Below, piece by piece: positions 11,401-21,353 of a stretch of 64,000 nt of DNA. Within the stretch, counting starts at the first letter, position 1. Each line of letters begins with the position of its first letter. A program made the position numbers and the translations under genes. The stretch spans positions 63,376,079 through 63,440,078 of the forward strand of contig OY829327.1 in assembly GCA_963691655.1 (NCBI GenBank), read 5' to 3'. This stretch comes from Toxonevra muliebris. Taxonomy: Eukaryota; Arthropoda; Insecta; Diptera; Pallopteridae. Under the pieces are notes generated by a model. It had not been told where the DNA came from, did no database searches, and saw only the letters and a program-made list of their open reading frames with translations.

Positions 11401-11600
11401 TTTAATTGCTGAGAAAAATTGATCTAAACGAAATGTTTCGACGCAAAAGATGGAGTATTCCAAACACTCGACTGAAATTATATTTCGTAATAACAAATTA
11501 GATATTGCACTAATTATATGTATCGATATATTTTGTTGCCAGACTTTTCAGAGCTCTCATTTTAATTTTCCTCGTATCCATATTGTTTGGGTGTTTCTGT
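11401..11600 (-). promoter_or_regulatory. Presumed 5' UTR and promoter side of ND-MLRQ
   Basis: The minus strand upstream of the ND-MLRQ start codon has no further exon before a sequence change near 11.6 kb. A TSS is likely here, since the start codon is in the first recognised exon, but no specific core-promoter motif was confirmed. Confidence 0.3.
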
Positions 11601-11874
11601 ATTTATAGCAAACGTATGTAATTTTCGTCATGCCGTGGTTAACTAGCATTTTTTCACCGTGCTTTTCAATTTTTTTCGCTAAAATAAATGCGCTGCACAT
11701 TGGTTGCGTTCATCGGTCGCATGAGATTCGCGACTACTATATTAGTGATTTTGCAACATTTGAACAGAAAGTTGTAAGAATGAACATTTGAAAATAAAAA
11801 ACAAAAGAAAGTTATAATAATCATTATAAGCAGTATAAAAAAAATCAAAATTTAATGCATATTGCTTGAATTTT

Positions 11875-12500
11875 ATTTATTTGATTATCAATAAAAATTA
11901 TTTTTCGATTTTTTATTTTTTGCTCAGAAATTATAATCATTTTTTGATTTTTATCAGTTTGCTCAGAAATAATAATTTTTTTTATGATCAGGAAAAAAAA
12001 ACACTATTTGATTTTTATATTTTTGATTGAAACGAAAAAATCAAATCGTTGCACAACTTTGCACATCGTGTGTTCAGTTATACCGAAATTCATGTGATTA
12101 TTTGTGTTGTTGTTTTTTGCACAAAGTACCGCTTCTCTGTATACGTAGTGTTAAGCTGCAGGAGAAAAATGTTATTGCGGGAGTGACTTTTGTCAGTAAA
12201 AATAACAGCGAAGTGTTGGTTTTGTTGTTGTTGTTTTTCTTTTTGTTCTTGTAGTTTTTTCTTAGATGAAAACCCAGAAAACACTTTACGACCTAGCTTA
12301 AAACGATAAAGCTGTGCAACGATTTGATCTTTTCGTTTCAATCAAAAATATAAAAATCAAATAATGATTTTTTTTTCCTGATCATAAAAAAAAAAAATCA
12401 GAAAATAATTATTATTTCTGAGCAAACAGATAAAAATCAAAAAATTAGTATAATTTTTGACCAAAAAATAAAAATCAACAGGTAAAAATTATCTTTAATT
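11875..12500. mobile_element. Element N: foldback with about 190-bp arms
   Basis: The left arm (about 11875-12065) and right arm (about 12300-12500) are inverted copies. Both contain AACGATTTGAT or its complement next to TTGATTGAAACGAAA, TTTTTTCCTGATCATAAA, and repeated TTTTGATTTTTATC and GCTCAGAAATAATAAT units. The roughly 240-bp loop is unique and non-coding. No target duplication was determined. Confidence 0.65.
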
Positions 12501-12807
12501 TTTAGTGGGAATGCTCAGAAACAAAAAATTCGACTGATTCCAACAAACCATTTAATCATTATCAATTTGGTGTACTCGATATTGTTCTCCGATATTTGGA
12601 ACATGTTGATTTTTTCGTTTAAATATTTAAAAATAATTATTATTTTCGGTCCCTGAAAATAATGAAGAACAAAAAAAAATGTATTTATTTATTTAAATAA
12701 AAACGAATGATTGTATAATTGTCTGGCACATAAAGTCCGTTGTGTAGGTGAGAGCGAAGTATACAACTGACACGAAGTAAGGAAAGGAGACAGACGGCAC
12801 ATAGCAG

Positions 12808-12935
12808 CAGGGTTCGGACTTTACTACGATCGTAGTAAATTTACTAAGTTTTTTGCAAAATTTTAAAATCTTCTGCGTCACTCCGCTTTTTTCTATTACT
12901 TACTACGATATTATATTTCCAAGGTCTGAACCTTG
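12808..12935. mobile_element. 128-bp hAT-type MITE
   Basis: Ends are CAGGGTTCGGAC (left) and GTCTGAACCTTG (right, an inverted match). They are flanked by CATAGCAG (12800-12807) and CATAGCAT (12936-12943), an 8-bp duplication with one mismatch. The interior carries a palindromic TTTACTACGATCGTAGTAAA. CAGGG-type ends with 8-bp duplications are the hallmark of the hAT superfamily. It is non-autonomous. Confidence 0.8.
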
Positions 12936-13554
12936 CATAGCATACTTTGCCAAGAATGATAGATTACGCCAATAAGTGGATCAAAATTTTCCCTCTGCGC
13001 ATATCGTCACAAGTCATATTTTTAAAGAGAAGACTTACATTTTATACGTAAACAATTTAAACATTGGTATGAAATGTGGAAATAAATGATATTTATTAGT
13101 TTTAATTCAGTTATTTGCAGATACAAATATAAATAAAATATTAATATTTATTTGTCTTCATTATAAGTTAAAATATTTAACTTTTCATTCAAAATATGTG
13201 CCACAAATGTAGCGATCACGTTGCTTCATAATACAAAGTAATATAAATCCAAAGAATGAAATAATATAAAACATAAAAAAGATTACAGACAACATTTTTG
13301 TTATAACGACGCTAGCACTAGATACTTTGCATAATTAAGATATCCTCAGTGTGAAATTTAATGAGAGATCTATAAAGAGTAAGACAAATACTTTTAAATT
13401 CAAACGCAGATAGAAATTTTTTAATTTTAACCAGAGAGATTTTTTAACGGCCCCAATATATACTGTTTGTATGTAAATGCAAATAAAGAAAATGATAATC
13501 TACTTCACAGACACAAAACCTGACTCTCAATTTTGTGAGAGCCAAATAAAAATT

Positions 13555-13850
13555 AGCCATTTTGAATTTTTGACAAGTAAAAGGAACATTTTAGAGATTC
13601 ATTTTTTTAAATGGATAGAAAAGGGAGAGTTAGTAGTAGATTATCAATACTATTTTTATTTCTTAGTACTAAATTATAAATTTTATTTGTAATAAACCAA
13701 GTATAAACAATGTTATTTAAATTTGTTTTCTTTATTAGCAAATTCCTTGAACACATTGAGAGTTAAAAAATATTATAAAAAGCAGCAACTAATTCTCCCT
13801 ATGTACATGTAATATTATGCACATTATCTATCTTCTATATATATAAAATA
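13555..13850 (+). mobile_element. MITE family C, copy C1 (fragment)
   Basis: Shares TTTTTTTAAATGG, GAGTTAGTAGTAGAT, AAATTATAAATTTTATTT and AAAAAGCAGCAACTAATTCT with copy C4 at 51.1-51.5 kb. The left TIR (GGTAGATGCATTTT) is missing and the right end stops short near an AT-rich stretch. Confidence 0.65.
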
Positions 13851-14341
13851 GAGCTCTGTTAAATGTTTAGTCCTAATAGGTTTCTATATTTCACAACGGA
13901 TTGTCATGAAATTTAGTATGTAATATCTTTGGACATTTCGTTATTTATTTTAAGTTAATTTCAAGTAGTTTCTTTAATATAGACCATTATTTGGACCAAA
14001 GTCAGCTTTCTCATAAAATTTAGCTACTTAATGCAAAATGCTGCTTAAACTATAAGAGGTACATAAAAATTATGTACAGAGAGATTATAGATCTTATCGT
14101 TTGCTAAAATAAAGTCAGTGGTGGCATATATCTAAAGTTAATTGTTTATATTAAAAATTTGTTCCCCTTACATTTGTTATCGTAAATATTTATGTTTTTT
14201 CAAGAATCAAAGCCAAAGATTTTTTTATTTGGCTCCCTGTGATTTCCACCACACAAACACAGAGCAGAAAAGAATGCGTATGAGCTTTGCTTTTGAAATT
14301 CGTTTTCATTTGCATGAATGTAACTACATATTACTAATTTC

Positions 14342-14500
14342 ATAGTGGTGTGTGGATGAGTTGGTTAAAAGGGAAGGTAAAGTAGTGGATGTAGGAAAGA
14401 GTTGTGGAATAGTGAGTTCGAATCCCACTTGAAGTGGGACCAAATAATTTTTTTGCAATATATTTTTTTTTTTATCGGTGTGGTGGAAAAAAATAGATAT
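14342..14500 (+). repeat. tRNA-derived SINE-like unit 1
   Basis: Has a box A-like GATGAGTTGGTTAAA (about 14355-14369) and a good box B, GAGTTCGAATCCCAC (14414-14428), resembling tRNA-Leu/Ser. Unlike a real tRNA, 45 nt of non-pairing sequence lies between the boxes and no acceptor stem closes. It is followed by a T-rich stretch. Read as a decayed tRNA-derived retroposon. Confidence 0.5.
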
Positions 14501-14589
14501 ACAACAGAAAGCAAATACCGACAAAGGTGAATATAAAACATGCAAACACACAAAAGACATTATTATATATTATTAATGTGATCACACTA

Positions 14590-14720
14590 CTTCGTAAAGG
14601 TTTGCGGCTTAGTGAGTTAAAAAGGAGGGTAAATTTGTGGTTGTTCAAAGAAATTGTGAGTTTTTTTGAAGTCGTGAGTTCGAATCCCACTACAGGTGAG
14701 CCCACCAAGTGATTCTTTTT
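14590..14720 (+). repeat. tRNA-derived SINE-like unit 2
   Basis: Repeats the plan of unit 1 in the same orientation: GCGGCTTAGTGAGTTAAAAA (box A-like), then GTGAGTTCGAATCCCAC (box B, ending near 14690), then a T-rich tail. The two units are about 260 bp apart and have diverged between the boxes, so they are separate old copies or one old duplication. Confidence 0.5.
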
Positions 14721-14759
14721 TTATACAAACAATTAATTTTTTTCATACTATTATATAAA

Positions 14760-15400
14760 ACTGTTACTTGATTTCATGGACATATGCCCATCAATAACTC
14801 AGGTAATTTTTGGGTATATCTCCACAACTAGAGATTTAGTACAAGGATGTTAATTGGCAATGTAATGCCGCAGGAAAAAGGTCTGCGATATTGAAAAAAG
14901 GGGACGTGGCATCTCCTACATAATCTGAGTTTTAGCTATGGAATATTCAGTATTCATTTGTGGCACGTCTCTAAAAAACGTTATTTGTCAATGGCATTCC
15001 ATGAAAAAATATGGCGTGGCCTTTTCCGTTCAACTCTAATGCTTTTATATATATTTCCAGAACCATTTACCCACGTTGGTTGACAAAACCACGCCGCAAA
15101 AAAAAATATGGTTAGGATTTAAAAAGACGGCGAGGAACTTTCCATATAGCCTGAGTTTTCATTATTGTATATCTTAGAAACTATTTGTAGTACAGTACTA
15201 AGATTTGGAATGATAATATGATTTGTCAATGGAATTTGGTGGGTAAAGTATGGGTACACTTGAGTTAGTGACTGTTCCACCTCGGTTTTATAAGGTATAT
15301 TTCCTAAATTTTTGTGGTTAGAGAGCTTTGATTGCCAATGGAAAATGCTAGAAAAAAAATGAATGAAATAAATAAAATATGCATGACACCTTCCATGTAA
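14760..15400 (+). repeat. Degenerate modular direct repeats (TTTGTCAATGG anchor)
   Basis: The anchor TTTGTCAATGG or a close form recurs near 14850, 14985, 15226 and 15334. Each is preceded by a CTGAGTTTT/TATTC-like lead and followed by a GGCGTGGC-like or GGGTAAAG-like block. This looks like a worn non-coding repeat family with units of roughly 120-240 bp. Confidence 0.35.
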
Positions 15401-16256
15401 AGAAAATATTTGAAACTGTTTACCTGAGAAAACAATGCAAAGAACACACTGGCAGTTTGTGCGTGAAGGGGGATGGTTAGTAGTAGTTGTTGGGCAGAAT
15501 GTGGAAGTTTTTTGGCATAAAAAGGAAATGCTTCAAAAGGTATGTATCTCTGCCTTATTTTGCTAAGGTTCTAACATCAATTTTTCAATTTAGAGTTTTC
15601 TATGGATTATGATAAAAAGTGTTCTGTACCGAAAATTTTAGAAACCTACACTGAACTTGCAATCTTTTCTTTTAGTTTAAATTACAAATTCTCGAAACAG
15701 TACTCCAAATACAAAAAAGTTTTTTGCTTCTCTTATAAAATTTTAAAAATGCGTGTAAGGGCTTTAGTAAATTAAAGTAGCCATATGGGGAACCATAGTA
15801 AGGCAAGCAATCAAAATTTAATTGTAAAGGATATATGTTGATAGTTATTAGAGAGCCATAGTAAGAAAGATGATGAAGGTTTGTATGTTAATACAATAAC
15901 TGAGAAGATTGTTGAAACCATTGAACACGTGGAAGTGGAACTACTCATGTAAATGATATGAATGATTAGTGCAATGATTCGATTTTGATCGGAGACTGGC
16001 ACGTTCATATAGATACATCTCTTGCAAAAGTTTTAGTTGTCGTAATTTTTGCATTACCCCTGCTTTGCCAGGTCCGGACAACGAAGCTGGGAGAAGCCTA
16101 GCTATTAATTGATATTCTTTACATAATTAAAAGCAAAATTATATTTGATATTTTTCACTTTGTTTTTCACGAGCTTTTAAATACGCAGCGACTTTCTTTT
16201 GTTTTATGATTGTTGATTTTTTTCTTTTCGCTTTAAACTCAATACAAAAATATATA
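15401..16256. other. Region 3' of Sec22; no further gene recognised
   Basis: AT-rich. Part of it should be the Sec22 3' UTR on the minus strand. Nothing else was recognised. Confidence 0.35.
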
Positions 16257-16525
16257 TTACAAAACCCAAAAATATAATATAAATACTATAATAACGATAC
16301 CAGCAGCGGCAGCTTTAACATACATTGATTTACGATTTAAATATATAGCATCTTTTTTATATTTCTGCGACACCATTGATAGATTTTGCATTTTCGTGTC
16401 CAATTCTGTGCATGGGAAGACATAAAAAGTTGAAGTCAAAGCTGAATTATTAGATTTCAGATTTCAATAATTCAAATACCTGATAGAACTGTCCCTCTTT
16501 GCAGTACATCATCAATATTTTGCAC
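16257..16525 (-). CDS. Sec22: Sec22 (ER-Golgi R-SNARE), last two coding exons only
   Basis: Minus-strand exons 16525-16480 and 16405-16257 join through a 74-bp GT-AG intron (phase 1). They encode VQNIDDVLQRGTVLS, then ELDTKMQNLSMVSQKYKKDA, then IYLNRKSMYV and a membrane anchor KAAAAGIVIIVFILYFWVL with a stop. This is the C-terminal half of the SNARE coiled coil (ANIEEVLQRGE, D.K..NLS..S.KY..DA.YLN in the family) followed by the single transmembrane tail that anchors Sec22 in ER/Golgi membranes. The longin domain and the start of the SNARE motif must lie upstream (above 16528 on this strand), but I could not find those exons. The intron upstream carries MITEs C2 and A2. No lesion is visible; probably functional. 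Confidence 0.88.
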
Positions 16526-16536
16526 CTATAGAAATT

Positions 16537-17816
16537 ATAATTTAATTAAAATTTTTATCTAGTTTTCTTATAAATTCCCACTTAAAATTTGAACCATAAA
16601 AATACAACGAAGTAGCAAAATGAAAAATAGTATCAAAACAAATATTTTCCAAATTGTCAAAGTTCCTCTTAGGGCGATGTTACACGATCAATGTTTTGCT
16701 GTCAAACAATGCAAAAATGAAAAATGAACACTGGGCAAAGGGAGGATGGACACATTTCACTTCAAATTTTTTTACTGTCGAAAAAACCTGCATCACTTTA
16801 AATAAAATGGGGTTGCTGAAGTTGCACTGTTGCATTTTATTGGAAAATACTAATATTTTATGAAAAATACTGGACTTTTTACTAACTTATAAATACATTT
16901 TTTTCTTTGCCACCCTTTGTGTTGTTTGGCTTTTGTTTGTAAAAATGAGTGCTGTTTAAAAAATTACTTAATAAATTTTATAAAAACATGGTAATTCAAT
17001 GCCAAGTAACAAAGTGGAGGAGCTTATTTTAATAGTTAGCAAATTTTAAAGATTATTTTTCTGCGTTTTTCATATATAAATGCAATATTTTTTGTATAAT
17101 TTGTGGATATTTCCTTATTATTTTCCTTATTTATTTTCCTTATTTATTTGCTGTCAAACAATGAAATTGTTGTTGCTTTGAAAAATGAATACTGAGCAAA
17201 AGAGAGAATGAACACATTGCACTTCAAATTTGTTTGCTGACGGAAAAAAACTGCATTACTTAAAATAAAATGGGGTTGCTGAAGCTAGAATGTTGCATTT
17301 TATTGGAAAACACTAATATTTTATGAAAAATACTAGAATTTTTGCCAACTTATTAATACATTTTTTTTTCTTTGCCACCCTTTGCGCTGTTTGCCTTTGT
17401 TTGGTTGTGAGACTGCTGTTTGAAAAATTACCTAATAGTTTTTATATGGTAATAGTTTTTACATGGTAATTCAATGACCAAGAAACAAGGGGAGCTTATC
17501 TTAATAGTTTACAAATTTTAAACAGTATTTTTCTGCGTTTTTCATACATAATTTCCATCAACATTATCTCATATTGTCATTATAATTCTTTTCCATTTTA
17601 AATTGTTGAATTTTCATTCACTCCAAAATACAATTAACTACTTTTTAGCTGGAAAAACATAGTTGCAAATAAAAGTAGAACAAAAAACATATAGCAAAAA
17701 ATTGATGGTGTAGCATGGAATCAAACAAAATGATCAAGAGAGAGTAAAAACAGAAAACATTGACAGCAAAACATTGACCGTATAACATCAGCCTCACTTG
17801 TTAAAATGCATCTACC
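16537..17816. mobile_element. MITE family C, copy C2, interrupted by A2 (Sec22 intron)
   Basis: The left part (about 16537-16671: TTCTTATAAATTC, TATCAAAACAAAT, CCAAATTGTCAAAG) and right tip (17797-17816: CTTGTTAAAATGCATCTACC) match C4 on both sides of a TTA where A2 inserted. Only the right-hand third of C is present. Confidence 0.7.
16672..17793. mobile_element. MITE family A, copy A2, inserted in C2
   Basis: TIRs are GGGCGATGTTACACGATCAA and, reverse complemented, GGCTGATGTTATACGGTCAA, each continuing TGTTTTGCTGTCA. Flanks are TTA (16669-16671) and TCA (17794-17796). Copy C4 shows the unfilled site CTCTTACTTGTC at 51535-51546, so the duplication was TTA with one later change. The interior is an imperfect direct duplication: blocks such as CACTTCAAATTT, AATAAAATGGGGTTGCTGAA and TTTGCCACCCTTTG occur in both halves, offset by about 475 bp. 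Non-coding. Confidence 0.82.
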
Positions 17817-17844
17817 TTATTAATTCTTCTGCCATAGTCAGTAC

Positions 17845-18081
17845 TCACTCTCACACCGAACACGATATGCTCGGTGTATTGTACACCGAGCACGTCGAGT
17901 ATTCAGGGTGGCAATGAGTTATTTTACAAGACAGTATCATGACATATAAAACAGTATTAAACAAACGAGTATATTTTGACAAAAAACAACTCTGCAACGA
18001 GTTGAATGTAACCACCTTGACCGAGAACGGGAGAAAATGTTTTGTGTTCGTCAACACCGAGCACCAATATAACCAGGCGCC
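17845..18081 (-). mobile_element. MITE family D, copy D2 (one end missing)
   Basis: Reverse-complement match to D1 at 40.55-40.87 kb: CGAACACGATATGCTCGGTG, GGTGGCAATGAGTTATTTTA, CGTTGCAGAGTTG in complement, and the terminus CCAATATAACCAGGCGCC. It includes a perfect hairpin CTCGGTGTATTGTACACCGAG (17870-17890). The other terminus is missing or rearranged at about 17845. A copy of the C left flank (ATGGCAGAAGAATTAA in complement) lies directly beside it. Confidence 0.65.
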
Positions 18082-18195
18082 AACGTGTCCGCAAACGATA
18101 GTTTTGCGAGCATAAATACGAGTGTCGCAAAACACTCGCCTAATTAAACGCAAACGTGCTTGCAAACGATAGTTTTGCGAGCATAAATATGACAA

Positions 18196-18295
18196 AGATT
18201 TGTACTTGTACACTTTCTTATAATTCTGATACACTTCATATTTACATTGAATATAAGAAGGTTATAAAAATTAGCCATTAGACAAAGATAGGAAT
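18196..18295 (-). repeat. Decayed fragment of the SINE seen at 45.97 kb
   Basis: Matches the post-head body of that SINE. Plus-strand blocks TTGTACTTGTACACT, TTATAATTCT.ATACACTTC, GAATATAAGAA and ATTA.CCA..AGACAAAGA recur in the same order as at 46.12-46.21 kb. The tRNA-like head is lost. Confidence 0.6.
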
Positions 18296-18499
18296 GTATG
18301 ATAAACGTACTTTACGTTTATGTACTTTATGCTTTCTAAATAATAGGTACAATTTAAAATCCACCATTTTTTATTTTTATTATTTTTGTTATTTTTATTA
18401 TTTAGTTTTTTATTTTATAATACAGAGTAGTATGTAAATGTTGTAGTAATAGATAAAAATATTTGAAAATCTAGCAGATTACAAAATATTTATATATAT

Positions 18500-20970
18500 A
18501 AGGTAAATTCCGTGCCACTAAGACATTTTGATCTTTAAAAAGAAATTGTTATCATGCCAATGGTACCAAGATAAAAATTTTGAGTTTCATGTAATGCTTG
18601 ACTTTTTTTTTTAGTTATAAGTTTAAATATTTAAGTATTTTTACAATTTCAATCATTTATTTTCAATTTTCCAAAACCTTTAATTATAGCTAATTCCGTG
18701 CTAAATTTTTATCAGTAAAACTAATTTCGTGCTAATGCGAGTATAATTCCGTTCGAAATTTAATGAAGGAAGATTTGAGTAATTCCTAAGCCTTTTCTTG
18801 TAAAAAATAAAACATATTAAGTAAAATTAATATATTTTTTTACCCAAAAATCTGAGAAATCGTAATAATAAAAAAATCTAAGAAAATTAGGCAGCATCAA
18901 CTTTTCAAAAGGTATTTTAAAAATTTTGCTATATATAAATACTAGGAATGATCAAATTTATCTTAACAGAAAATAATTTAATGTCTGTAGCAAAGCTGTT
19001 GAACGCAAAGAGACAAACTATTTTTGGATACACAATTTTCCTCCATCTCCCACCCTTCCTCTCAAAAATCGGGTTTTATACCCCCTTTTACGATAAATGG
19101 ACGATAAAAAAACGTTGAGAAAACTATTATACTGTCTTTGGAGAATTCTTTGGCAGAAACATGAGCCACAGTCAGGGATTTTGAAACTCTTTGGCTTACA
19201 GTGGGATCCCCCTCAAAAATCCTTTGTAGCAATATCGTCCTGGTGAACCATTCTTAAAATTATTTGGGCGATTCAGCTACTTCATTCCTACCCTCTAGTT
19301 CCTAAGCCTCTAGACAAACCTTATTAAAACGGGTGGTGTAATTACCACCTTAATGGTTTTTTGTTGCTACATTTTATTGTATCGTTTATAGAATTCCTCA
19401 AGCTTTTAAAAAATGCATCAGTTGCGAGTTATGATGCCTATTACAGAAGTTAGCGACAGTCAAAGTCAAAAATTTGTGAAGAACAGGAAAATGAACTATT
19501 TTGATTGAATTTGAGATAAAAATAAAAAAATAAAATAAAATAAAATAAAAGTAAATAAATAAAATACTTCTTGTCGTATTAGCCAGATATAAAAACTAGA
19601 TGTGAGTAGCAAAGAATTTGAACTTTTTTTTCAAAGTGTTTAATTACTTAAAACAAATTGATAAAAAATTTGTTCAACAAAAAATACATACTTTCAGGCA
19701 TTCAACCTTCCCGCGCTTCATAGAACACCCCACATTAAATTTTTTAGGGGTTTGAGATCAGATTTATGCTTTTTAAATCACAATTTATCAATCCCAATTT
19801 TTTTAAATCAATCAAAAATTTGAGAACTAGAGAGTTAAGTTAGCAACACAACCTACCAGCTGTCCTTTAATTATTGGGAAACCTATCTTGACCAAATGAT
19901 AAACCCATTTTTCAACACTTTTGTGTGTATTTATTATTTATCTTGTCTGCCTTGGTATTTTGTACACTTTTGATGCTTTGTACCATGTCATTTGGCCCAG
20001 TTTCACTGCCTCTAAGGACGGTGAGGATATTATTCGTTTTTTTTTGGTATGACAACCGCTTGCAAAATTGATATAGCTGTTGATATAAAATAGCACGTAA
20101 TTACCTAATTGTGGTTGTTAATTACGGCATATAGCACGGAATTACCAGAGTTGGAATATATTGTGAATCTACTTCCGTTCTATGTGATCCTTCTGCAAAA
20201 GCCAATTAGAAAAATAAATTTAAATGAAAATACATTTACTTATCCACTTTCTTTCAAATGTTGAAGTTATATATTCGTAAATATAATAAAATTCCAAAAT
20301 ATAAGTGATTTAGAAAAGAGACATTCAATAATTTTTATCTTATTTTTGCTACATTTGTCAGCTTTACAACTAAAAAACAACACTATACTTGTTAAAATGA
20401 TATGACGGAATTAGATCTCAAGTATGTTTATGGTTCATTATATTTACCGAAATAACGACCTTCACACCTTTTAAACAAAATAAGTGAAAGAATAACAAAT
20501 CTAAATATATATATTTGCTAATTCCGTGCTATTCTCGTAATTAGATTCACGTGCAAAAGTAAATGTAGCTAATTCCGTGCCATTTTAGCTTTTTTCATGC
20601 TTCAAATTAAATTTAAATACACAGAAATAGAAAAATGACATAAAATCTGGTCGAACTCGTAAAATAAAAATGGTTTTATACTTACAAATAACTCTTAATA
20701 GTCTTATCCAAATTATGCTGCTTCTTTTCGCGAAACAGTAAAACTTGCGCACTTTATAAGGATTTTTGGTAAACTGATAAACTAATGAAGATTTTTAAAA
20801 AACTAAAGAGATTTAAGTAGTGTCAATACAGGAACATAATCTTTTAAGTATGGTAAGCAACCTCTAATATAAATATTTTTGGGAAGTATACGAAATTTCT
20901 TATTTTACTTCTTTTAGTAAAATAGCACGGAATTACACACTAGCATGAAATTAGCTGCACTTACCTTAGG
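18500..20970. mobile_element. Element J: non-coding element with arrayed TAATTCCGTGC motifs
   Basis: The 11-13-mer TAATTCCGTGCTA, or a close variant, occurs in plus orientation near 18507, 18691, 18721, 20519 and 20570, and in minus orientation near 20091, 20132 and 20925. It is therefore concentrated toward both ends of a roughly 2.4-kb block. Outer ends read AAGGTAAATTCCGTGCC and, reverse complemented, AAGGTAAGTGCAGCTAATTT. No reading frame is recognisable inside. Subterminal motif arrays are typical of transposase-binding regions in DNA transposons; superfamily unresolved. Confidence 0.55.
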
Positions 20971-21237
20971 TATAATAGGTGTAGTAAAAAATGACAAGAA
21001 TGAAAGACTAGCAAAAATATCGCAAAAGGCTCGTTACCGTTATCATAAAAGACTCGTAAGAAATAAGTGTCGTAAACGACGCTGCCACAAACTGAGCGAC
21101 ATATGATTCATTTTCGTATCGTTTTCGGATCCATTAGCGATAGTTTTGTCCGTACAACTAGTTTGGTCCACTGGACACATAAATTTGGAAATAATTTGCA
21201 TGTATGTGTGTGTATGTATGTACGCATACATACAATC

Positions 21238-21256
21238 ATTTATATATATATATATA
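21238..21256. repeat. (AT)n microsatellite
   Basis: A run of alternating TA beginning after TCATT, about 19 bp. Confidence 0.85.
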
Positions 21257-21353
21257 TTTCTTAAACCCCAAAATTACCTTTTGCGTCTAAACAAACCTCA
21301 AATTCAAAATAATTTGCTATAAATTTTGCAACACACAAAAATAAACACCTGAG

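Noticed and set aside
14342..14440. Functional tRNA-Leu or tRNA-Ser gene
   Set aside because: The T-arm is good, but the anticodon arm and acceptor stem do not form and the box spacing is too long.
17851..18234. 127-codon minus-strand open frame
   Set aside because: It lies across MITE D2 and a decayed SINE fragment. D1 gives a similar-looking frame (40522-40863) only because the DNA repeat is the same.
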